DNA of 14,155 nucleotides from Phascolarctobacterium sp. (GCA_004558595.1 SFCN01000052.1:1-14155); one strand, 5' to 3'; shown: positions 5,103-12,494, counted from the stretch's first letter. Notes: generated from the sequence alone by a model not told the origin. Numbers and translations are program-made.

Positions 5103-7592
5103 ATGCTGCAAGAAAAGTATGCTCCCCATGATATTGAAGCTAAATGGCAAAAATACTGGGAAGAGCACAAAACCTTTAAGGTAGAAATCGACAAAAACAA
5201 ACCTAAATCCTATGTGCTGGAGATGTTCCCCTATCCTTCCGGCAATTTGCATATGGGCCATGTGCGTAATTATTCCATTGGTGACGTGGTAGCGCGTTTC
5301 CGTTCCATGAAGGGCTTCAATGTGCTGCATCCCATGGGCTGGGACTCCTTTGGTATGCCCGCTGAAAACGCCGCTATTAAGCATGGCATTCCCCCGAAAA
5401 AATGGACTCTGGAGAATATCGCTAATATGACCCGCCAGCAGAAGGCATTGGGCCTGTCCTATGATTGGGATCGCGAGGTCGCTACCTGCAAGGAGGATTA
5501 CTATAAATGGACCCAATGGTTCTTTGAGCTGTTCTACAAGCGTGGTCTGGCCGTTAAGAAGAAATCCGCTGTTAACTGGTGCGACACCTGTAACACTGTA
5601 CTCGCTAACGAGCAGGTTATCGACGGCAAATGCTGGCGTTGCGACCATGACGTTGTGAAGAAGGATTTGAGCCAATGGTTCTTTAAGATTACCGATTACG
5701 CAGATGAGCTGCTGAAGGATTTGGACCTGCTGGAAGGCTGGCCGGAGCGCGTTAAGACCATGCAACGCAACTGGATTGGTCGCAGCGAGGGCTTGGAATT
5801 CACCTTCGAGATCCCTGCTTTAAACGACAAGGTCGCTGTTTATACCACTCGTCCTGATACTGCTTACGGCGTAACCTTCATGGCTTTAGCCGCTGAGCAT
5901 CCCCTGATTGAAAAGATTTGCGAAAAAAATCCTAAGGCTGAGGAGATCAAGGCCTTCTGCGAGCGTGTACGCAATCAAAGCGATATTGAGCGTACCTCTA
6001 GCGAAAGCGAAAAAGAGGGTATTTACACCGGCGTGGACTGCGTAAACCCCTACACCGGCCGTAAGGTAGAGATTTGGGTAACCAACTATGTGCTCTATGA
6101 TTATGGTACTGGCGCTGTTATGGGCGTACCCACCGGCGACCAACGCGACTGGATGTTCGCTGATAAATATGGCATCGACAAGATCGTTACCATTTGCCCC
6201 ATTGGCAAGGAGCTGAAGCTGGAAGAGATGACCTGCGCCTACGAGGAAAAGGAAGGCATGCTGGTTAACTCCGGCGAATTCACCGGTATGGAAATGCACG
6301 CTGCTATGGCGGCTATTATGGATAAGGCCGAGGCTGAAGGCTTTGGTAAGCGTCGCGTGAACTACCGTCTGCGCGATTGGCTCATTAGCCGTCAGCGTTA
6401 TTGGGGCGCTCCTATCCCCATTATTTACTGCCCTCACTGCGGCGAGGTGTTGGTTCCTGAGGATCAGCTGCCGGTGCGTCTGCCGGAGGATGTAAGCTTT
6501 ACTGCCGGCGCTAAGTCTCCCTTGGCTACCAGCGAAAGCTTCGTACACTGCAAGTGCCCGAAATGCGGCGCTGACGCTACTCGCGAGACCGATACCATGG
6601 ATACCTTCCTGTGCTCCTCCTGGTATTATCTGCGCTATACCGACCCGAAGAATGCTGAAAAGGCCTTCGATAAGGATGCCAATATGTACTGGGGTCCTGT
6701 CGACCAATATATCGGCGGTATTGAGCATGCGATTTTGCACTTGCTCTATTCCCGCTTCTTCCTGAAGGTTCTGCGTGATGCAGGCTTGGTTGATTATGAC
6801 GAGCCCTTTAGCAATTTGCTGACCCAGGGCATGGTTATTAAGGATGGCGCTAAGATGTCCAAGTCCTTGGGCAATGTGGTGTCTCCGGAAGAGATTCTGG
6901 AAAAATACGGCGCTGATACTGCGCGTCTATTTATCCTCTTTGCCGCTCCGCCTGAGAGAGAGCTGGAGTGGAGCGACCAGGGCGTGGAGGGCTCCTTCCG
7001 CTTCCTGAATCGTATTTGGCGTATTGTGGCCAATTATATGCCCCAATTGGAGCAAAAGGTTACCAGCTATGATGTAGCTGCTTTGACCGAGGCTGATAAG
7101 GAGCTGCGTCGCGTTCTCCACAGCAGCATTAAGAAGGTTACCAGCGATATTGAAACTCGCTTTAACTTCAATACTGCTATTTCCACTCTGATGGAGCTGG
7201 TTAACGCTCTCTATGCTTATAAAGAGGCTAAGCAGGAGCTGAATGCGGGTCTTGTTTATGAGGCTATTACGGCTCTGATTAAGATGCTGGCTCCCTTCGT
7301 TCCCCATATTACTGAGGAGCTGTGGCGTGGCGCTATCGACGAGAATACTAGCGTGCACGACCAAAGCTGGCCTGCTTATAGCGAGGAGGCTATGAAGGTT
7401 GATAATGTGGAGATCGTGCTGCAGGTTAATGGTAAGGTACGCGGTCGTTTGACTGTGCCGGCTGCTGCTACTAAGGAGGAGCTGGAGAAGATTGCGCTGG
7501 CTGACGCTAATGTGCAGGCTCATATTGGTGGAGCTACTGTGAGAAAGGTTATTTGTGTGCCGGGCAGATTGGTTAATATTGTGGCGAAGTAA
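5103..7592 (+). CDS. leuS: Leucyl-tRNA synthetase
   Basis: LeuRS charges tRNA-Leu with leucine in the cytoplasm. The 829 residues have the class Ia layout in order: HMGH (50-53, the HIGH motif); a zinc finger with C160, C163, C177 and C180; a CP1 editing domain with TTRPDT (248-253) and GDQRD (345-349); a second Cys cluster at C443, C446, C485 and C488; KMSKS (584-588); the anticodon-binding helices; and a C-terminal domain ending in VNGKVRGRL...VPGRLVNIV. Length is normal for a bacterial enzyme. The editing-site block reads VPTGDQRD where most bacterial LeuRS have a His before the Asp. GGAGG (5091-5095) lies 7 bases before the ATG. Codon use is more uniform and more G+C-rich than in cbiZ or comEC, as expected for high expression. 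It has its own promoter and a terminator downstream. Confidence 0.97.
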   Translation: MLQEKYAPHDIEAKWQKYWEEHKTFKVEIDKNKPKSYVLEMFPYPSGNLHMGHVRNYSIGDVVARFRSMKGFNVLHPMGWDSFGMPAENAAIKHGIPPKKWTLENIANMTRQQKALGLSYDWDREVATCKEDYYKWTQWFFELFYKRGLAVKKKSAVNWCDTCNTVLANEQVIDGKCWRCDHDVVKKDLSQWFFKITDYADELLKDLDLLEGWPERVKTMQRNWIGRSEGLEFTFEIPALNDKVAVYTTRPDTAYGVTFMALAAEHPLIEKICEKNPKAEEIKAFCERVRNQSDIERTSSESEKEGIYTGVDCVNPYTGRKVEIWVTNYVLYDYGTGAVMGVPTGDQRDWMFADKYGIDKIVTICPIGKELKLEEMTCAYEEKEGMLVNSGEFTGMEMHAAMAAIMDKAEAEGFGKRRVNYRLRDWLISRQRYWGAPIPIIYCPHCGEVLVPEDQLPVRLPEDVSFTAGAKSPLATSESFVHCKCPKCGADATRETDTMDTFLCSSWYYLRYTDPKNAEKAFDKDANMYWGPVDQYIGGIEHAILHLLYSRFFLKVLRDAGLVDYDEPFSNLLTQGMVIKDGAKMSKSLGNVVSPEEILEKYGADTARLFILFAAPPERELEWSDQGVEGSFRFLNRIWRIVANYMPQLEQKVTSYDVAALTEADKELRRVLHSSIKKVTSDIETRFNFNTAISTLMELVNALYAYKEAKQELNAGLVYEAITALIKMLAPFVPHITEELWRGAIDENTSVHDQSWPAYSEEAMKVDNVEIVLQVNGKVRGRLTVPAAATKEELEKIALADANVQAHIGGATVRKVICVPGRLVNIVAK

Positions 7593-7697
7593 GCTCTAGA
7601 ACGCTTATATAGTTCGTTAATTTAGATTTACCTTAGATTCAAAATTTCATACATTCGCTTGATATGGTTGCTGGCATTGCTGGCGATGCTGGGCGAG

Positions 7698-7716
7698 TTT
7701 TCAGAGTCTCTGAAAA
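7698..7716 (+). repeat. Near-palindrome that competes with the terminator before comEA
   Basis: TTTTCAGAG (7698-7706) and CTCTGAAAA (7708-7716) are perfect reverse complements around a single T, so RNA could form an 8-bp hairpin with a GTC loop. Bases 7703-7716 are also most of the 5' arm of the terminator at 7703-7750, so the two structures exclude each other. Confidence 0.6.
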
Positions 7717-7750
7717 TAACTTATGTTGTTTTCGGGGACTCTTTTTGTTT
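7703..7750 (+). terminator. Intrinsic terminator between leuS and comEA
   Basis: Bases 7703-7720 pair with 7725-7742 over 18 consecutive base pairs (three G-U) around a TTAT loop, followed by a T tract at 7742-7746 and more T after one G. This very stable hairpin lies about 110 bases after the leuS stop and only about 35 bases before the comEA start codon. I see no good promoter between the hairpin and comEA. Confidence 0.92.
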
Positions 7751-7777
7751 TCGAGGATGTGAAGGGAGGATACTGTA

Positions 7778-8407
7778 ATGGATAATAAACAGAAGAAAAT
7801 AGTTTTTTTGGGCGTGCTCTTGCTTGGCTGTGTAGCCACAAGCTGGCTGCAGCAAGGGATTGAGCCCAAACAGGCTGTACCTAGACCAATTGTGGCGAAG
7901 GAAGCTACTGAGGGTATGGGTAAAGAGCGTAGAGAGAAGACTATTCAGGTTTATGTGAGTGGTTCTGTTCGTGAGCCAGGTATTTACACACTTCCTGCAG
8001 GAGCAAGGGCTAAGGATGCTTTAGAAGCCGCCGGTGGCTTGGGGCCGGACGCTAAAGCAGATAGAGTGAATTTGGCTAAAAAGCTTAAGGATGGTAGTCA
8101 TGTATATGTACCAGCTACGAAAAGCAGTGGGAACAATATTAAAAAGAATAAAGAAAAAACAGTAGAATCTAGTAAAAACACCCAAGAGGAATGGGGTAAT
8201 TTTGGCAATGAACGGAGCAGGGTCAACGTAAATACGGCGACTCAGGCCGAATTAATAGCCTTGCCGGGTATTGGGGAAGCAACTGCCAACCGTATTATAG
8301 CTTTGCGTAGGGTGAGACGATTGCAAAGAATAGAGGATTTGCTGCAGGTTCGCGGTATAGGACAGGCCAAGCTGGAAAGGCTGCGTCCCTATGTGCGAGT
8401 AGAATGA
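7778..8407 (+). CDS. comEA: Competence protein ComEA, DNA receptor for transformation
   Basis: ComEA binds double-stranded DNA outside the cytoplasmic membrane and passes it to the ComEC channel. The 209 residues contain one N-terminal membrane anchor (about 8-24), an SLBB beta-grasp domain (about 55-112, VYVSGSVREPGIYTLPAG), a Lys/Asn-rich linker (about 113-146), and a C-terminal double helix-hairpin-helix DNA-binding domain (about 147-209, VNVNTATQAELIALPGIG and VRGIGQAKLERL). GGAGG (7765-7769) sits 8 bases before the ATG. Domain order and length are typical. comEC follows 97 bases later. Its transcription must either pass the strong hairpin upstream or start from a promoter I cannot place with confidence. 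Confidence 0.95.
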   Translation: MDNKQKKIVFLGVLLLGCVATSWLQQGIEPKQAVPRPIVAKEATEGMGKERREKTIQVYVSGSVREPGIYTLPAGARAKDALEAAGGLGPDAKADRVNLAKKLKDGSHVYVPATKSSGNNIKKNKEKTVESSKNTQEEWGNFGNERSRVNVNTATQAELIALPGIGEATANRIIALRRVRRLQRIEDLLQVRGIGQAKLERLRPYVRVE

Positions 8408-8492
8408 TTTTAGCTCTGGAAATTGTAAATTTTTACTGGTGTTTTGGAGCTATGAAGAACAAAATTGCAACAAATTTGTGAATTTTTTTCTT

Positions 8493-8496
8493 GAGG
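8493..8496 (+). promoter_or_regulatory. Ribosome binding site that decides the comEC start
   Basis: GAGG lies 8 bases before ATG 8505. A GTG at 8439 extends the frame by 22 codons but has no Shine-Dalgarno site, and the added residues (FWSYEEQNCNKF...) are unlike a ComEC N-terminus. Confidence 0.65.
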
Positions 8497-8504
8497 TTGA
8501 TATC

Positions 8505-10949
8505 ATGCAAATACTATATTTGGGAACAATACTTTTCCTCATGGCACTTTATCTAGCTTTACAAACAACCATTTTTGCAAAAGCTTCACTGCTTTGCCTA
8601 ATGGGTTTACTGTTCCTGTGTCTTATCCTAAGTGTTATTTGGCAAAGGGATTGCCGGCGCAATATAGCCTTAGGAGGCTTTTTTGTGCTTTTAGGTCTCA
8701 TAAGCGGCCTTAGAGTCGGACCTAGCCCAGCGGAGGTGTTACAGCCATATTTTGGCAAGAATGTGATTGTAGTAGGCAGCATAGAGCCCATGAGCATCAA
8801 AAAAGGGAAGTCGTATACTAGCCTAGTATTACAATGTGAAAGGCTACAGCAAGGGCATAGGGTAGTGGCTTATGAAGGCAAAATAAGGCTGCAGCTCAAG
8901 GAAAAGGAGTCTGTAAATTTAAGAGAAAATAGTAGCATCATGGTTGGAGGTAGGCTAGAAACCTTGACGAGCTTGCATAATCCGGGAGGCTTTGATGCTG
9001 ATTTATATAATAGAATCAATAATTATGGTGGTAGAATTGTTAAAGCTAGCATAATTGAAGTTGACAAGGAAGAGTTCTTGCCAACTCAGTGGGCCTATTG
9101 GAAAGGAAAAATTGCCTGCTGGAATGTTGCTCTACGACAGAAATTGCAGGACGCAATGGGCGAGAGGACGGGTGCCCTCTTGGGAAGCATGCTGTTGGGA
9201 GGTCGCAATGAGCTAGATGAGGATATAAGGGATGTGTTCACTGCCAATGGGCTCTCACATCTTTTGTCTGTTTCCGGCACTCACCTTGTTTTACTAACAG
9301 GGTTGCTTTCCCTGCTCTTGAAGCCCTTGCCTCTAGGCTGGCGTAGACTATTCTTAATAGTATTGATGACCTTGTATGCATTCCTATGCGGCTTGCGTCC
9401 TGCAGTTCTGAGAGCTCTTTTAATGAGTACAGCCTTGCTTTTAGGGCGTAATAGCTGTGTTAAGAATGAACTTATACAGCGGCGTGACAGGAGACCGGAG
9501 CGAGGCTATTTGCTGTGCTTAGTGGCTCTGGTATTATTAATCTATAAGCCCCTATGGCTATTGGATATTGGCTTTCAGCTCTCCTTTGGAGCTACCGCAG
9601 GCTTGCTTTGGCTTGCTCCAGCCTGCGCTAGGCTTTTGCCACAGGAGCTACCGGACTTTTTAAGGGAGGGCCTAGAGATAACTATGGCTGCCCAGCTTGC
9701 AACCCTACCTCTGCTGGTGGCTAATTATCATCAGCTATCCCTTATCTCCCTTATAAGCAATTTACTGCTGGTGCCACTGCTAGAATTTAGTGCCTTATTG
9801 GCCGTACTTGGCATCTGTCTATGCTTTGTACCCTTGGATTTACTAATTGGTGTGGGCCAGTACTTGTTAAAGACGAGCAATTTTTTCTTGGAGCAGGTCT
9901 TGGCACAGGGAAATTTTTTGGCAGGGATACCATATACTCAGGTAATCATTGGTAGTATGCCCTTATGGTGTGGCCTTGTTTATTATGCAATGCTTTTGGT
10001 GTGGAGTGATGTGCCTATATTCCAGTTTTGGCGTAACCAAGAACGCCGACTTTTTCTGTTTACCGCCGCAGGCTGCCTCGTTGCCATATTTTTGTGGCAG
10101 CAGTATGGACCGTCCCCTTTAACAGCATACTTTCTCTCTGTAGGTCAGGGTGATTGCGTGGTTATCACTACGCCAAAGCATCAGGTAATAGTCTACGATA
10201 CCGGAGGTCTGCCCAATTATGATACAGGTAAAAAAATAGTGGCTCCTTTTTTGAAAAGCTTGGGGAAGCAGCAGGTGGATCTTTTGCTTTTGAGCCACTA
10301 TGATTATGATCATGTGGGAGGGGCTGTGGGCTTATTGGAGCAGCTTGGGGTAAAGCGATTGCTTTTACCTCGAGAGGCATTGGATGCTAATAATTTGCAT
10401 CTTTATGAAGCTATAACACAGTCTGCTCAGAAACAAGGTACGCAAATAAAGCTCGCCCAGCAGGGCAAGCAGTGGGATTTGGGCCAGGGAGCAGTGTTAA
10501 GTCTGCTTGTGCCAGCGACCATTGGGAAATATTATAATGCCGAGCAGGAAAATGATCTTCCCATGGGCAATGCAGCCAGTACGGTAGCTGCCTTTACAAG
10601 CCCTTACGGTAGCCTACTTTTAACAGGGGATTTAGGCAGTGAGGAAGAAAAAATGCTGGAGCTTGGTCACTACACTGTGCTGAAGGCTGGGCATCACGGA
10701 TCATGCAACAGCAATAGTCAGGAGTTTTTGCAAATGATACAGCCACAGATTACGGTGATTTCCTGTGGCTTGAATAATCGTTACAACCATCCCCATCAGG
10801 AGACTTTGGAAAGATTGGCTGCGGTGGGCACTAGGGTGCTCCGCACCGATAAGCAAAATTGCATTAAGGTTGTTTTTGACGAATCGGGTATAAAATGCTA
10901 TAGTTATAAGTATAATGGATTTCAACCCGAAGGTGCAGCATGGAACTAA
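8505..10949 (+). CDS. comEC: ComEC/Rec2 DNA uptake channel
   Basis: ComEC forms the inner-membrane channel that carries single-stranded DNA into the cell during transformation. From ATG 8505 it has 814 residues. N-terminal membrane helices (about 1-70) flank an OB-fold region (about 75-195, YFGKNVIVVGSIEP). The multi-helix competence domain follows, with GLSHLLSVSGTHLVLLTGLL and CGLRPAVLRALLMS. The C-terminal metallo-beta-lactamase-like domain begins at SVGQGDCVVI (about 545) and has an intact metal-binding HYDYDH (598-603) and a later GHHGS. Length and domain order are normal, so the full-length protein looks functional. Codons are A+T-rich with many TTA, TTG and CTA leucines. The 3' end overlaps holA by 10 bases and contains a promoter. 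Confidence 0.94.
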   Translation: MQILYLGTILFLMALYLALQTTIFAKASLLCLMGLLFLCLILSVIWQRDCRRNIALGGFFVLLGLISGLRVGPSPAEVLQPYFGKNVIVVGSIEPMSIKKGKSYTSLVLQCERLQQGHRVVAYEGKIRLQLKEKESVNLRENSSIMVGGRLETLTSLHNPGGFDADLYNRINNYGGRIVKASIIEVDKEEFLPTQWAYWKGKIACWNVALRQKLQDAMGERTGALLGSMLLGGRNELDEDIRDVFTANGLSHLLSVSGTHLVLLTGLLSLLLKPLPLGWRRLFLIVLMTLYAFLCGLRPAVLRALLMSTALLLGRNSCVKNELIQRRDRRPERGYLLCLVALVLLIYKPLWLLDIGFQLSFGATAGLLWLAPACARLLPQELPDFLREGLEITMAAQLATLPLLVANYHQLSLISLISNLLLVPLLEFSALLAVLGICLCFVPLDLLIGVGQYLLKTSNFFLEQVLAQGNFLAGIPYTQVIIGSMPLWCGLVYYAMLLVWSDVPIFQFWRNQERRLFLFTAAGCLVAIFLWQQYGPSPLTAYFLSVGQGDCVVITTPKHQVIVYDTGGLPNYDTGKKIVAPFLKSLGKQQVDLLLLSHYDYDHVGGAVGLLEQLGVKRLLLPREALDANNLHLYEAITQSAQKQGTQIKLAQQGKQWDLGQGAVLSLLVPATIGKYYNAEQENDLPMGNAASTVAAFTSPYGSLLLTGDLGSEEEKMLELGHYTVLKAGHHGSCNSNSQEFLQMIQPQITVISCGLNNRYNHPHQETLERLAAVGTRVLRTDKQNCIKVVFDESGIKCYSYKYNGFQPEGAAWN
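10876..10904 (+). promoter_or_regulatory. Predicted holA promoter inside the 3' end of comEC
   Basis: TTGACG (10876-10881, 5 of 6) and TATAGT (10899-10904, 5 of 6) are 17 bases apart, and TG at 10896-10897 makes an extended -10. Transcription would start near 10911, about 30 bases before holA. This would let holA be expressed when the competence genes are off. Confidence 0.65.
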
Positions 10950-11974
10950 AAGCAGAAGAATTACTCTATAAACTAAATACCGGTGCGCCGCTGCCCAGCA
11001 ACCTAATAGTAGTCTTCGGCGAAGAGGACTACTACAGGCAGCAAATAGTCACAGCCCTGCCAGAGGCCGTCTTCAAGGGAGTAGAGCCCCAAGACAGGGA
11101 AATCCAAGTCTTTGACAAAGACACGGACCTCAACCAGCTGCAGGCAGCGATCAATACCTACCCCTTCTTCAGCGGCCAGAGCCTCATCATCCTCAAGGAC
11201 GAAAAGCTCCTAGCGGCCAAAGCCGAAAGTGAAACAAGAAAGCAGCAGCTAGACAAGCTGGCCAAAGTATTGGCTGATGTGCCCGAATACTGCACAGTGC
11301 TAGTGACCGCCAGCAAGCTAGACAAGCGAACCAAGCTCTTCAAAGAGCTAAAAAAGCAAGGCCTAGTATGCGAGTGCGTCAGCATCAAGCTCAACAACCT
11401 GACACCCTGGCTGGACGAGCAAGCCAGACGCTACGGCGCCAAGTGGCAATTCGACGCTGTGGGCCGGGTCATGGAGTACCTGCAGCCCGTGGACAAGGTA
11501 CCCTTGAAGCTGCTAGAGCAGGAAATCGCCAAACTGGCCGTCTACGCCGGTGACAGAAAGCAATGGACCGCAGAGGACGTGGACACTATTTTTTCCGCTC
11601 TGCCGGAAGCCTCCAGCTTCGCCATCATCAACGCCATGGGCAAACGCAATCTGCCGGAGGTGCTGAGCCTATTGGCCGCGGAAAAGAAAAAAGGCACCAA
11701 CGTGCTACCAGTGTGCGCTCTGATAACCTTTAAGCTGCGGCAAATGCTGCAGTATCTGGAGCTGGCAGGGAGCGGCTATGACTACAAGGGCATTATAGGG
11801 GAGCTCAAGCTGAACCCCTATGTGGCCAAAAATTTGCAAAGAGAGGTACGGGGTTTCACAACCCAAGCCTTAACAGAGGCCTTGCTAGGCTTAGCCCAGC
11901 TGAACATAGATTTGCGTAAGGGTGGTCGTGAATACCCAAGACTGGAAGAAATCATGCTCAAGCTGCTCAGCTAA
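10940..11974 (+). CDS. holA: DNA polymerase III subunit delta
   Basis: The delta subunit is part of the clamp loader; it opens the beta sliding clamp so that it can be placed on DNA. The 344 residues match the family in length. The N-terminus has the expected LIVVFGEEDYYRQQIV block (about 22-37), then an AAA+-like fold without Walker motifs, which is normal for delta. The C-terminal helical collar region contains EASSFAIINAMG and a final LRKGGREYPRLEEIMLKLL. The ATG overlaps the last 10 bases of comEC, and AAGG lies 6 bases upstream. Codon use changes sharply at the start of this gene toward C-ending codons and CTC/CTA leucines. No rpsT follows, although that gene often lies next to holA in Bacillota. 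The gene ends at a strong terminator. Confidence 0.93.
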   Translation: MELKAEELLYKLNTGAPLPSNLIVVFGEEDYYRQQIVTALPEAVFKGVEPQDREIQVFDKDTDLNQLQAAINTYPFFSGQSLIILKDEKLLAAKAESETRKQQLDKLAKVLADVPEYCTVLVTASKLDKRTKLFKELKKQGLVCECVSIKLNNLTPWLDEQARRYGAKWQFDAVGRVMEYLQPVDKVPLKLLEQEIAKLAVYAGDRKQWTAEDVDTIFSALPEASSFAIINAMGKRNLPEVLSLLAAEKKKGTNVLPVCALITFKLRQMLQYLELAGSGYDYKGIIGELKLNPYVAKNLQREVRGFTTQALTEALLGLAQLNIDLRKGGREYPRLEEIMLKLLS

Positions 11975-12006
11975 AGCCTCTACAACGAAATAGAAGGAAA
12001 AAAATA

Positions 12007-12048
12007 AATCCTAGAGTGGGAAAGCCCTACTCTAGGATTCTTTTTTTT
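12007..12048. terminator. Terminator shared by holA and the convergent DUF1858 gene
   Basis: Arms 12007-12020 and 12025-12039 pair almost perfectly (AATCCTAGAGT with ACTCTAGGATT, then GGG with CCC, one bulged T) around an AAAG loop. A run of eight T follows on the + strand. On the - strand the hairpin is followed by ATTTATTTTTTT, so it should also end the convergent gene that stops at 12072. Confidence 0.9.
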
Positions 12049-12071
12049 GGCAAATTTTAGTAACGATATGC

Positions 12072-12281
12072 TTATTTGTTTTCAGCGTGCTCAGCGATAA
12101 CCTTGTTGATATCCTCGATGAGAGCATCGACATCGATGCCGTGAGCGCCAGCGCCTTGGCCAATAGTCTCGAAATGAGCGGCCATGCAGCCGATGCAGCC
12201 TAAACCGTATTCAGCGAAAACCTCCATAATCTCAGGATGGGATTGAACGGCCTCGATAATGCCGGTATCTTTAGTAATCAT
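12072..12281 (-). CDS. Small DUF1858 domain protein with a CxxC motif
   Basis: The 69-residue product starts MITKDTGII and carries the DUF1858 hallmark GLGCIGC (C29 and C32) after an EIMEVFAEYG helix. DUF1858 is a short domain seen alone or joined to redox enzymes such as hybrid-cluster proteins; its role is not settled, but the cysteine pair suggests metal or redox chemistry. I chose the ATG at 12281 because AAAGGAG lies 9 bases upstream on this strand and the conserved part begins there. A longer frame from 12317 adds 12 residues without a ribosome site. It is convergent with holA, with a shared terminator, and divergent from mraZ. It has its own extended -10 promoter. Confidence 0.88.
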   Translation of the reverse strand: MITKDTGIIEAVQSHPEIMEVFAEYGLGCIGCMAAHFETIGQGAGAHGIDVDALIEDINKVIAEHAENK

Positions 12282-12309
12282 GATGCATTTCTCCTTTAAA
12301 CAAAAATCT

Positions 12310-12327
12310 GGGTACACAAACGGGTAC
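12310..12327. repeat. Direct repeat of GGGTAC in the DUF1858 leader
   Basis: GGGTAC occurs at 12310-12315 and 12322-12327, 12 bases apart start to start. It lies between the minus-strand promoter and the ribosome site of the DUF1858 gene, where an operator could act. Function unknown; chance is possible. Confidence 0.3.
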
Positions 12328-12334
12328 TTTTTAA

Positions 12335-12363
12335 ATTATAGCATTTCAAGAAGCAAAAGCCAA
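12335..12363 (-). promoter_or_regulatory. Promoter of the DUF1858 gene
   Basis: Read on the - strand, TTGGCT (12363-12358, 4 of 6) and TATAAT (12340-12335, 6 of 6) are 17 bases apart, and TGC directly before the -10 makes it an extended -10. Transcription would start near 12328 and give a leader of about 45 bases. Confidence 0.75.
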
Positions 12364-12424
12364 CTTGACAAATGAAAAATAACAGAAAATTTTTTGTAAT
12401 TCTTTCTAATTTAGCGTTTAGGAC

Positions 12425-12453
12425 TTGCAATGGAAACGAAATAAGGATATAAT
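12425..12453 (+). promoter_or_regulatory. Promoter of the mraZ (dcw) operon
   Basis: TTGCAA (12425-12430, 4 of 6) and TATAAT (12448-12453, 6 of 6) are 17 bases apart. Its -10 touches the first of the repeated boxes at 12453-12487, so a protein bound there would block RNA polymerase. Confidence 0.75.
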
Positions 12454-12487
12454 GGAGAAAAGTGGAGTAAAGTGGGTAAAAAGGGGG
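12453..12487 (+). promoter_or_regulatory. MraZ-type operator: four boxes at 10-base spacing
   Basis: TGGAG (12453-12457), TGGAG (12463-12467), TGGGT (12473-12477) and GGGGG (12483-12487) are separated by exactly 5 A-rich bases each. MraZ is known to bind direct TGGGN-like repeats with 5-base spacers upstream of its own gene in E. coli, and AAAGTG-type repeats in mycoplasmas; both patterns fit. The last box also serves as the Shine-Dalgarno site of mraZ. Confidence 0.75.
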
Positions 12488-12494
12488 CGACAGT

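Noticed and set aside
5049..5765. Long minus-strand ORF opposite the start of leuS
   Set aside because: It lies antisense to conserved LeuRS domains including HMGH, has no recognisable motif, and is explained by the regular codon use of leuS.
5886..6740. 284-codon minus-strand ORF inside leuS
   Set aside because: It is a shadow of the LeuRS editing and zinc regions, with no motif or promoter of its own.
8409..8457. Weak inverted repeat TAGCTC...GAGCTA between comEA and comEC
   Set aside because: It is a 6-bp stem with a long A+T-rich loop and no T tract behind it; not convincing as a terminator.
8439..8504. GTG start for comEC adding 22 residues
   Set aside because: It has no ribosome site, and the extension lacks the hydrophobic character of a ComEC N-terminus; ATG 8505 has GAGG at good spacing.
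12365..12370. Perfect TTGACA on the + strand upstream of mraZ
   Set aside because: No acceptable -10 lies 16-18 bases downstream (AAATTT/AATTTT only); the promoter at 12425-12453 is better.
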